This document shows, in pieces, positions 55,930 through 62,930 of a stretch of DNA of 62,930 nt. The notes below the pieces were generated by a model. That model had not been told where the DNA came from. It ran no database searches and was given only the letters and a program-made list of their open reading frames with translations. Position 1 is the first letter of the stretch; every line of letters begins with the position of its first letter. The stretch spans positions 1-62,930 of the forward strand of contig JBEKYC010000042.1 of assembly GCA_049511415.1 (NCBI GenBank). Direction: 5' to 3'. Both the position numbers and the translations under genes were made by a program. This DNA is from Bog-159 sp049511415. GTDB taxonomy: Bacteria > Acidobacteriota > Terriglobia > Bryobacterales > Bryobacteraceae.

Positions 55930-56544
55930 ATGGCAATGCGCCGCCGTGATTTTCTGGCACTGGCCGCTGGGAGCGGGGCCGCCGCGGTATCCGGGCAGCG
56001 CCTCGTGGTCAGCGTACAAGTCATGTTCGACCGCGGAGCGCACGGCGGACGCGGATTGCAGGACCGCGAAGTCTCCCGGTTTGCGGCCTTGCAGGATGAG
56101 GCACGCCGAGAATACGCCACCAGTGGCATCGATTTCGAACTGCACACCCTGGAGGGCGCCTTCCTGCGCCAGCAGGGATATTCGGCCATACCCGACAAGT
56201 TTCTGACGCCCGGGATGATCAACCTTTTCGTAACTGATTCTTTGGGTTACGACATCGACAAGGACCGCACGGGTGGCTGCTCGATTGGGCCGCGCGCACC
56301 GGACCGGCGATCCGGCGGGCATCCGTTCTACATCACCTTCCTGGGCTTGCACGACGCCCACGACACTACGCTGCCCCATGAATACGCGCATCACTTCACA
56401 CTCGACACGCGGCGGAGCACCGGAGTCGCCGGTAACTTTTGGGCGGATCTGCGGAACGATTATTGGCTATGGCGGCAGCGGCATGGTGCGGCGATTCCGG
56501 AGTTCCGGAGGTGCGCCGGATCCCCGTGGGCGAGGTTTCGATAG
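55930..56544 (+). CDS. Tat-type secreted HEXXH metalloprotease-like protein
   Basis: The 204-residue protein begins MAMRRRDFLALAAGSGAAAV, a twin-arginine-like signal. It has PHEYAHHFTLDT (His150, Glu151, His154), a zinc-protease HExxH with an extra His, preceded by a DSLGYDIDKDRTGG segment. The frame ends at about 56544 with a poor-looking tail (RRCAGSPWARFR), so the 3' end may be truncated at the junction with the permease fragment. No substrate can be inferred. Confidence 0.6.
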   Translation: MAMRRRDFLALAAGSGAAAVSGQRLVVSVQVMFDRGAHGGRGLQDREVSRFAALQDEARREYATSGIDFELHTLEGAFLRQQGYSAIPDKFLTPGMINLFVTDSLGYDIDKDRTGGCSIGPRAPDRRSGGHPFYITFLGLHDAHDTTLPHEYAHHFTLDTRRSTGVAGNFWADLRNDYWLWRQRHGAAIPEFRRCAGSPWARFR

Positions 56545-56750
56545 ATGCACCCCTTCTGCCAGGACTTGCGCTACGGGGCGCGCTGGCCGGTTCGGCGATC
56601 GGAGTGGCCGGCGCGGTGGCGGCTGGCCGCGCCCTATCCGTGTGTCTGTTCCGAATCACCCCGGCGGATCTTCCGACCCTGCTTCTGGTAATCGCGGTCC
56701 TGGGAGTTGTCAGCCTAAGAGTGAGTTGCCTGGCAGCGCGCATCCCATAA
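56545..56750 (+). pseudogene. C-terminal fragment of a MacB-like (ADOP-type) permease
   Basis: The frame encodes LPGLALRGALAGSAIGVAGA, SVCLFRITPADLPTLLLVI and GVVSLRVSCLAARIP, the last membrane part of acidobacterial MacB-like permeases, ending at a TAA where the usual Pro-Ala-Arg-Arg motif should follow. Only about 70 residues of an ~800-residue gene remain. The exact 5' junction with the metalloprotease gene is unclear. Confidence 0.6.
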
Positions 56751-57028
56751 CTCGATGGGGTTGCCTTCGGGATCATACAACCGGGCGATGGGGCCGTTGG
56801 GGTAAAAGTGCGGATCGATCTCGACTTTCACGTTCGCCGCCTGCAGTCGTGCCACGATGGCTTGGCACCATCGCCAAAGCATTCCGTGTCTTCAGGAAAG
56901 GGCGCGAAAGCCGTCGGTCCGGCTTCCTGGCGCCAGCGCGACTCCCAGGTGAGTGCGATCCCAGTCGCGAGCGCCTTGGGATCGCGCGCCCGGAAGAAGA
57001 AACCACCGATGCCTGTCACCTGTTCCAT
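56715..57028 (-). pseudogene. VOC (glyoxalase-fold) protein, frameshifted
   Basis: The 5' frame is MEQVTGIGGFFFRARDPKAL followed by TAFAPFPEDTECFGDGA, then a different frame continues with VARLQAANVKVEIDPHFYPN and RLYDPEGNPIELWD, the closing metal-binding strand. The join requires a frameshift near 56870, and the usual central segment (about 12 residues) is missing. Its last codons overlap the permease fragment on the opposite strand. Confidence 0.65.
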
Positions 57029-57151
57029 ATTCTTCCCGTTATGGACCAGCCAGAGGGAAACTGAAATCGCTATCGTCGCGTCGTGTAGTCAGGCGCCCGG
57101 TACAATGGACGCCATTCACGCAAGAAAACGTCCGTTAAGATGGAGGTGGTC

Positions 57152-59935
57152 ATGAGCACCTTCGGTTTGCGTGGCGGCGCATTTGCCATGCTCGCCCTCT
57201 TCTCCCCGATCGTGGCCTCCGCACAGGTCACATTCCGGACCGAAACCAACCGGGTGTTGGTGCCAGTGGTGGTACGCGACGCAGATGGGAACGCAGTCTC
57301 CAACCTGCACAGAGAGGATTTTGAGCTTCTTGATAACGGCAGACCACAAACGATCGTGGACTTCACAGTTGAAGAGACATCCGGCAAAGCAGCCGAAGAC
57401 CGGAGCTTGCCGGGCAGTGGCACGCCGTCCGCGCCGATGATGATGCCCGATCACTTCGTGGTGCTGCTCTTCGACGATCTGCACCTGTTGGACCCTGCCG
57501 ATCTGGCTTATGCCCGCCGCGCGGCTCTTAAGTTTCTGGACACGCTACAGCCCAACGATCGCGTCGCGCTGATCACCACGGCGGGTCCGGGTGGGGTGGA
57601 TTTCACCTCCGACCGCGACAAACTGCGTCGTGCCGTGCGGGATCTGATACCGGGAGGCCACGCCGCCCTGGCGACCATGACTGTCGAGCAGTTGACGCGT
57701 GCAGTAATCGCTCTGTTCGAGAACGTTGTGAAGCGCATGTCCACTCTACCGGGCCAGCGGACTATGGTGGTGATTTCACCTGGTTTTCGAATTCAGAGCC
57801 CCGCATGGACGTGCGTGCCGGAGACCATGCGCGTGATCGACCACGCCATCCGGTCGCGCATCGTCATCGGGAGCGTCGATGCAAAAGGGCTGGCCTTGCA
57901 GAGTGCGACGACCCGATTCTGGGAATTTCAGGAGCGGGTAACAGACGGCACCGGAGGGACATTCATCCGCGACAACAATGACTTGGACAGAGCCGTGCAG
58001 CGGCTTGCCACGGTGCCCAAGTACATCTATTTACTCAGCTTCTCGCCGGACGCGCTCGAATCCGATGGCAGTTTCCATAAGCTGACGGTGAAAGTACGCG
58101 ACGGGCGCAAGCTCGATATACGCGCGCGCAAAGGGTATGATGCTCCGGGCGGCGACAAGCTTGCGCGCAAGCCCAAGGAAGCGGAAGGCACGGCCAAAAC
58201 AGAGACTCTCCGGCCGAGCGAAGCGGAGACCAAGGAAGTCGCGCAGTCCTTGGGCATCGCTCCCGCGACGACAGCCGCTGCCCCGGCCCCCAAGGATGAC
58301 GAGATCATCACGCGCGACGAGGCGGTGACCTTCAAGGTGCAGGGCAATCTGGTGGAGATCCCGGTGGTGGCGCGCGACCGTCGAGGCAACGCGGTCGGGA
58401 ACCTGCGCCAGGAAGACTTCCGCGTTTTTGATAAAGGCAAGCGGCAGGAGATCAGCAAATTCGTGGTGCAGAAGAGAAGCGCGATCGGTGCGCCCGCCGG
58501 ACAGTCGTCTTCGACGCCGCCGAGCGAGGCGGAATCGCCTGCCGCGCCGGCTCCCCCAGGCCGCTTCATCGCCTTCGTCTTCGACGATCTGCATGCGCAG
58601 TCCGCCGAGGTGGCGCAAACCAGGGCGGCGGTGCAGCGTTATCTTCGGTCGTCGGTTCAGCCCGGAGACCGCCTCGCTCTCCTTACCACGTCCGGCAAAG
58701 TCGCGGTGGACTTCACCGATAAGCCGGACACGTTGAATGCGGCCTTGGTCAAGGTGATTCCAAATCCCGTCACGCCTTCCGCCCTGCGCTCCTGCCTGTA
58801 TATCAGCTACTACGAGGCTGTGCTGATTGACCAGCAGGTCTCGCTACATCCCTTCCTCAGCGACCTGTCGCGCAGCATTCCACTGCAAACCGCTTACTAC
58901 GATGCCACACAATGCCTGCCGAGCCCGGACGCGCAGAGTGTTTTCGACACCGCCGTGGAGGAAGTTCGCCAGGCTTACTACAACGGACAGCAGGAGACGC
59001 GCGCGGTATTGACGGGGATGAAGGATCTGGTACGCCGCATGGCCACGCTACCCGGCCAGCGAACGGTCGTTCTGGTGTCACCCGGGTTCTTTGTCGCGCC
59101 GGATCAGCAGGGCCTGGCGTCCGATCTGTTGGCGCAGGCCGTCCGTTCCAAAGTCCTCATCAATACGATCGATGCGCGTGGTGTGTGGACCAGTTCGACC
59201 TTTGACGCCAGCCAGAGAGGGGGGCCGCCTCCCGCGACGGTTATCGCCTTCAAAGATCAGGATGGCAACGCTGCCGCCGATGAACTGATGGCGCTGGCCG
59301 AAGGCACGGGTGGGATCGTGAATCTCGACAATGATTTCTTCGGCGGCATACGGAAAGCGGCGAATGCCCCCGAGTATCTCTACGTGTTGGGCTTCGCGCC
59401 GCAGAACCTGAAGTTCGATGGCGGCTTCCATCAGTTGAAAGTGACGGTCAGTTCTTCGGAAAAAGTGTCGCTACAAGTACGCCGCGGCTATTGGGCGCCG
59501 AAACAAGCCGAGGACGAGATGGCCGTCTCCAGGCAGGAAATCGAGAATGCCGTATTCTCGCGAGACGAAATCCACAATCTGGCGGTGGAGATGCATACGC
59601 AGGTGACCGATTCCGGAGGGCAGCCGAAACTGAAAGTGATGACCAGCGTGGACCTCAAGTGGATTCACTTGCGCAAAGCCGAGGACCGCAACCGGAACGA
59701 ACTGACGATCGTGGCCGCCCTGTTCGACACTAATGGCAACTTCGTCGCCGGCACGCAGAAACTTCTGGAACTGCGGCTGCGTGACGAGACGGTCAGTACA
59801 TTACAGGAGAAGCCGCCCGTGGTCATCGCCACGGAGTTCGATGTGAAGACCGGCGGATACCTGGTGCGGCTGGTGGCGCGCGATGCCGAAGGCCAGCAGA
59901 TTACCGCGGAGAACGCCGCGGTGCAAGTCCCTTAG
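57152..59935 (+). CDS. Secreted protein with two VWFA-related modules
   Basis: ATG 57152 was chosen as it follows a GGAGGTGG site and starts a signal peptide (MSTFGLRGGAFAMLALFS). The 927-residue product has two VWFA-related modules, each opening with (V/I)PVV(V/A)RD..GN.V.NL..(E)DF and carrying VVLLFDDLHLLDPADLAYAR / FIAFVFDDLHAQSAEVAQTR and LPGQRT.VV.(I/V)SPGF. The usual MIDAS DxSxS is replaced by DDLH. A C-terminal beta domain (about 750-927) follows. This is the acidobacterial VWFA-related family; function unknown, perhaps surface binding. Confidence 0.85.
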   Translation: MSTFGLRGGAFAMLALFSPIVASAQVTFRTETNRVLVPVVVRDADGNAVSNLHREDFELLDNGRPQTIVDFTVEETSGKAAEDRSLPGSGTPSAPMMMPDHFVVLLFDDLHLLDPADLAYARRAALKFLDTLQPNDRVALITTAGPGGVDFTSDRDKLRRAVRDLIPGGHAALATMTVEQLTRAVIALFENVVKRMSTLPGQRTMVVISPGFRIQSPAWTCVPETMRVIDHAIRSRIVIGSVDAKGLALQSATTRFWEFQERVTDGTGGTFIRDNNDLDRAVQRLATVPKYIYLLSFSPDALESDGSFHKLTVKVRDGRKLDIRARKGYDAPGGDKLARKPKEAEGTAKTETLRPSEAETKEVAQSLGIAPATTAAAPAPKDDEIITRDEAVTFKVQGNLVEIPVVARDRRGNAVGNLRQEDFRVFDKGKRQEISKFVVQKRSAIGAPAGQSSSTPPSEAESPAAPAPPGRFIAFVFDDLHAQSAEVAQTRAAVQRYLRSSVQPGDRLALLTTSGKVAVDFTDKPDTLNAALVKVIPNPVTPSALRSCLYISYYEAVLIDQQVSLHPFLSDLSRSIPLQTAYYDATQCLPSPDAQSVFDTAVEEVRQAYYNGQQETRAVLTGMKDLVRRMATLPGQRTVVLVSPGFFVAPDQQGLASDLLAQAVRSKVLINTIDARGVWTSSTFDASQRGGPPPATVIAFKDQDGNAAADELMALAEGTGGIVNLDNDFFGGIRKAANAPEYLYVLGFAPQNLKFDGGFHQLKVTVSSSEKVSLQVRRGYWAPKQAEDEMAVSRQEIENAVFSRDEIHNLAVEMHTQVTDSGGQPKLKVMTSVDLKWIHLRKAEDRNRNELTIVAALFDTNGNFVAGTQKLLELRLRDETVSTLQEKPPVVIATEFDVKTGGYLVRLVARDAEGQQITAENAAVQVP

Positions 59936-59944
59936 GGGTTCGTT

Positions 59945-60988
59945 ATGCGCATAGCTTTTCTAATTCTGTTATTTTCGTTTTGCGGCGCGCCGGCGCAGGA
60001 ACCGTCCGGGAAGACATTTAAATCGGGCGTGACGATGATTCAGGTCCCGGTGGTTGTTCGCGACCGCGACGGGCACACCGTGAGCAATCTGGAGAAGGAC
60101 GATTTTCAGCTTTTCGACAATGGGAAGCGGGTGGAGATCGCGAGTTTCTCGGTGGAGAAGGCGGGGAGCCAGGCGATTCCCGACAGGTCGCTGCCCGATC
60201 CGAACGCCGCGGCTCCGGCAAAGCCGGCCCAGGCAATGGATGTTCCCGAGCGGTTCATCGCATATTATTTTGACGACCGATCCATTCGCGGAATCGCGGA
60301 CCTGACTCGCATCCGCACGGCCGCCGCGCAGCAGTTCGGCGACTTACAACCGGGCGATCGCGCCGCGATCTTCACGTCGTCGTGTCATGTGATGCTGGAT
60401 TTCACCAACGACCGGGCGCAGTTACAGGCGACCGTATCGCGGCTGGAGTTAGCTCCTCCGCCTATGTGCCGCGTTTCCCAAGCGCAGGTGCTGCAAGTGG
60501 AGGTTCTGAAAGACGTCGTCCACAGGATGTCCAACCTACCGGGGCGGCGATCGATCATCGTGATCTCGTCGGGCTTCTGGGTGGGGCATGATCGGACACG
60601 GGAGCCAGAGGAACTGATTGAATCCGCGGTCCGCTCGAAGGTCGTGATTGACGCGCTGGATCTGGGAGCGTCCACCGATTACACCGGTTTCAGCGCCGGT
60701 TCCGCGGGGATGGGTGTCAATAACCCAGGCCGGTCGGCCGCCAATCCCACGCTGCCGGAAGTGCTGCTGGACTTGACGCACGGCACCGGCGGGACATATG
60801 TGACGGGCAACGATTTCGCCGTGAGCCTGCGCAAACTGGCCACTCCGGAGAGCCACTATCTTCTCGCCTTCTTGCCCACCGCGAAGGCGGACGGAAGCGC
60901 GCACAAGTTGAAGGTTAAGCTGGCGAATGCCGGCAAACTGAAAGTGGAAGCGCGCGCCGAGTATTATGCGCCCCAGCGGGCGGAGTGA
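59945..60988 (+). CDS. Secreted single-module VWFA-related protein
   Basis: The 347-residue protein has a signal peptide (MRIAFLILLFSFCGAPAQ) and one copy of the same module: VPVVVRDRDGHTVSNLEKDD, FIAYYFDDRSIRGIADLTRI and LPGRRSIIVISSGFW. It begins 9 bases after the larger paralogue and is presumably co-transcribed. Function is unknown. Confidence 0.85.
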   Translation: MRIAFLILLFSFCGAPAQEPSGKTFKSGVTMIQVPVVVRDRDGHTVSNLEKDDFQLFDNGKRVEIASFSVEKAGSQAIPDRSLPDPNAAAPAKPAQAMDVPERFIAYYFDDRSIRGIADLTRIRTAAAQQFGDLQPGDRAAIFTSSCHVMLDFTNDRAQLQATVSRLELAPPPMCRVSQAQVLQVEVLKDVVHRMSNLPGRRSIIVISSGFWVGHDRTREPEELIESAVRSKVVIDALDLGASTDYTGFSAGSAGMGVNNPGRSAANPTLPEVLLDLTHGTGGTYVTGNDFAVSLRKLATPESHYLLAFLPTAKADGSAHKLKVKLANAGKLKVEARAEYYAPQRAE

Positions 60989-61003
60989 GGGCGGTACACT
61001 CAG

Positions 61004-61228
61004 GTGGTGAGAGAATTGCGCGCTTTGACGCCGGAGGAACTGGCACGGGCGGAGGAGCGCCTGCGGAATCCGGCGCCGGGCAGCCGGATTGAAGCCGCGC
61101 AAAAATACGGCATGGACCTCACGCTGCTGATTGAGCGGTTGCGGCTAGCGCCAGCCGAGCGAGGACGCGACCTGGAAGATGCGGCGGAGGCCATCGAAGC
61201 CGTGCGCGGCATTGCGCGCCATTTATGA
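61004..61228 (+). CDS. Antitoxin-like partner of the nucleotidyltransferase
   Basis: The 74-residue protein includes LTPEELARAEERLRNPAPGS, KYGMDLTLLIERLRLAPAER and EDAAEAIEAVRG. Short helical proteins of this kind precede genes for AbiEii-type nucleotidyltransferases. It overlaps the next gene by 4 bases (ATGA). Starts GTG 61004 and GTG 61007 are both possible. Antitoxin role is inferred from context. Confidence 0.6.
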   Translation: MVRELRALTPEELARAEERLRNPAPGSRIEAAQKYGMDLTLLIERLRLAPAERGRDLEDAAEAIEAVRGIARHL

Positions 61229-61447
61229 TTAAGTTCGCGCGCGCGGTTCAGGTTCTCTGCGACGCTGCAGTGGAATTCGTGGTCGTCGGAGGTCTCGCGG
61301 GTACCATTCATGGCGCCAGCAGGATTACGTTCGACCTCGACATCTGCTACGCGCGAAATCCGGCGAATCTGCGACGGTTAACGGCAGCGTTGGCGCCGTT
61401 TAACCCGCGTCCGCGCGGATTTCCGGAACATCTGCCATTTATTTGGG
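61225..61447 (+). pseudogene. AbiEii-type nucleotidyltransferase toxin, truncated by an IS
   Basis: The frame encodes VEFVVVGGLAGTIHGASRIT and FDLDICYARNP, the nucleotidyltransferase signature GG...T.DLD, then continues to HLPFIW at about 61446. Beyond this the frame runs into the ISL3 element and stops at 61503. About two thirds of the protein is missing, and no sequence resuming it was found to the right of the element within the window. Confidence 0.65.
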
Positions 61448-62704
61448 TTCGTCAGAAGAATTCGTGGGTCGATTCCGGCTCGGGCAACTTGCCAAGTGAG
61501 TGATAGAGCGCAAGTTCGAGGCAGCGGAAGGTGCGGAAACCGTAGGATTTTCTCATGGTGACTTTAGCCTTGTTGTTCAGACCCTCGACAACTCCGCTGG
61601 AAAGCAGCTTCTGAGCGCGGAAATAGTTGAGGATCAATTCGCGGTGATGGCGAAGTGACCGGGCGATGTTCTTCATGGGCTCGATGCGCGAGCGCATCAC
61701 TTGCCGACACCAGTCATCCAGGAACTTTCCGGCCCATGCGGGCGAGCTGTAGTCCCAGAGCTACTGAAAGGCTTCCTTAAGAAGGTAAGCACGTACGGTC
61801 TTCAGGTTGTAACGGAGCAGATCGCGCAACCGGAAGCGCTGTTCCGTCTTCAGATTCTCTTCGCGGCTGAGCAGCAGCCAGCGCGACTTCTTCAGCACGG
61901 GCACACCGCCCTCGCTCGCTATACGGCGCGATTCTCCCGCTCGGATTTCGTCCAGTGCCTTGTTGATTTTTTTCGCCACGATGTGAAAACGATCGAGGAT
62001 GTGAAGCGCCTCGGAGCATTTCTCGCGAATGACCTTTAGGTAGGGTTCCCACATATCGGAGCAGACGAACACAATCTTCGAAGCCAGTTCTTCGCCGATG
62101 ATGGTGAAAAATCCCCGAAAGGATGCGATGGTTCTTTCGCGGCCCACCCAAAGCAGGCGCGTGACGTCGAGATCGATCTGATAAACCAGAGTCAAGTACT
62201 TGTGGCGTTTGGAATATTAGATCTCATCGACGCCGATCGCATCGATTTGGCCTAGCACCCGGTGCTCTAGCCCGAAGGTGACGACATGTTCCACCGCGTC
62301 GAAGACCTTGTCCCAGGAGGTGCGAAAGGCCTCCGCCGTCTCTTTCCATGACAGTCTCCGCGCCCAACGGGCTAAGAAGAGCATGTAGGCTTTGGTCAGT
62401 GTGCGTTTGCCGTCGCCCAGGGAACTTCTTCGACAGCCACAATGCCGCAGCGGCGACAGTTGACGCGCCGCATGGTGTACAGAAGGAAGACGAGAAACCC
62501 CCACAGGGGAATGAACTCAAAGCGCCGTTCGGAGAGTTGGTCGTAACCGGGCGCCTGCAAATGGCAGCGCGAGCAGACTGCGGCCGAACCCGTGCGCGGT
62601 CGCACGGCCACTTCGATACTCTTTTTGTCGGCACTGAAGTGGGCGTGCTGGTAGACAAAACCTCGGAAACGATGGCAGCGGTTTAGAATCGTGATCAGTT
62701 CCAT
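61446..62704 (-). mobile_element. Degenerate ISL3-family insertion element
   Basis: The transposase reading from 62704 to 61452 covers the ISL3 N-terminal zinc finger (CSRCHLQAPGYDQLSER; VNCRRCG), the ATPase-independent DDE domain (QIDAIGVDEI; VCSDMWEPYLKVIREKC; HILDRFHIVAKKINKALDEI) and the C-terminal HHRELILNYFRAQK and VVEGLNNKAKVTMRKSYGFR. It interrupts the nucleotidyltransferase gene at about 61446. Terminal inverted repeats and a target duplication could not be identified, so the right end is uncertain. Confidence 0.75.
61452..62704 (-). pseudogene. ISL3 transposase with three lesions
   Basis: Coding passes from 62704 to about 62412 in one phase, then continues in another from GDGKRTLTKAYMLFLARWAR, which needs one extra base near 62415. 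In the second phase two in-frame stops occur: TAA at 62217-62219, within IGVDEI-stop-YSKRHKYL, where the family normally has Gln; and TAG at 61761-61763, within KEAFQ-stop-LWDYSSPAW, also normally Gln. All three are consistent with decay by point mutation and a 1-base loss. Confidence 0.8.
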
Positions 62705-62930
62705 GGCGCGGAAGCGGGCGGCGGCGAATCTCTACCGTAAACCGCTCCAGACCCGTGAGCCGCGGGATCGAAAAACGCTGGGCGACTGATCGTTCTTTAC
62801 TGCTTTCAGGTAAGCGGCTCGAAGCAGGAGGAGGAACTTTCGTTGGTGCAGGTTCGATCAGCCGGACGGTCGTGTTGACTGCGGTACGAATTTCGCGTTC
62901 GGTAAACGGCGCGAGCCGTAGCACGGCTAC

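Noticed and set aside
61444..62930. Precise ISL3 inverted repeats
   Set aside because: A search by eye for the reverse complement of the left end (from about 61445) beyond 62704 found only weak partial matches, so no ends are claimed.
62705..62930. Reading frames to the right of the ISL3 transposase
   Set aside because: No motif, no resemblance to the missing part of the nucleotidyltransferase, and the window ends.

Overview
The window reads as chromosomal DNA from an acidobacterium, most likely of the Solibacter/Bryobacter group (inference from gene content; no marker RNA is present). Support comes from high GC, three VWFA-related modules of the type typical of Acidobacteria, a fragment of a MacB-like permease of the kind expanded in that phylum, a Thivi_2564-type membrane protein, several secreted proteins of unknown function, and a FadN-FadA-FadE beta-oxidation cluster. 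No tRNA, rRNA, CRISPR array or prophage was seen.

Layout. 1-4.3 kb is decayed accessory DNA: remains of a DUF433/DUF5615 toxin-antitoxin pair, a HEPN-like gene with an in-frame stop, a sigma-54 activator broken by an exact 32-bp tandem duplication, and an IS6-family transposase fragment. 4.3-11.2 kb is core: mrdA-rodA (cell elongation), an RNase E/G with a large insertion, and a two-domain sulfurtransferase. 11.3-14.1 kb is a GntR/YtrA-type regulator with an ABC exporter and a palindromic operator. 14.1-23.3 kb is fatty-acid degradation: an acyl-CoA synthetase diverges from fadN-fadA-fadE, with a zeta-like kinase plus small partner between them and a dead Rpn-type nuclease gene between fadA and fadE. 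23.7-27.7 kb encodes three secreted proteins of unknown function, two of them tandem paralogues, and a ParE-like toxin remnant.

28.0-34.7 kb is a coherent regulatory unit: an ECF sigma factor, an 819-residue FecR-domain membrane protein, and two ATPase/permease pairs. Matching GGAAC-N17-CGT elements lie before the sigma gene and before the ABC genes, with a 10-bp hairpin between the two transcription units. 34.7-41.3 kb holds a Uma2-type nuclease, the transporters lctP and cstA, an aldo/keto reductase, a small membrane protein and an old-yellow-enzyme homologue. 41.5-44.2 kb is glnB-glnD (nitrogen signalling). 44.3-46.6 kb is a four-gene minus-strand operon joined by 4-bp overlaps (unknown membrane protein, GT9 glycosyltransferase, zinc-ribbon membrane protein, DUF2752). 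46.7-55.9 kb has a YhhN protein, a thioredoxin-like lipid/thiol protein, a further ABC exporter, an isochorismatase-like hydrolase, a site-2 protease with CBS domains, NDH-2 and a sirohaem nitrite/sulfite reductase.

55.9-62.9 kb returns to accessory DNA: a Tat-type HEXXH protein, fragments of a MacB-like permease and of a VOC protein, two VWFA-related secreted proteins, and a nucleotidyltransferase toxin/antitoxin pair cut by a degenerate ISL3-family element. Across the window at least four toxin-antitoxin-like loci are broken and only the zeta-like pair looks intact. The best candidates for new biology are the ECF/FecR/ABC unit with its paired promoters, the 32-bp duplication in the sigma-54 activator, and the repeat-built tail of PBP2.
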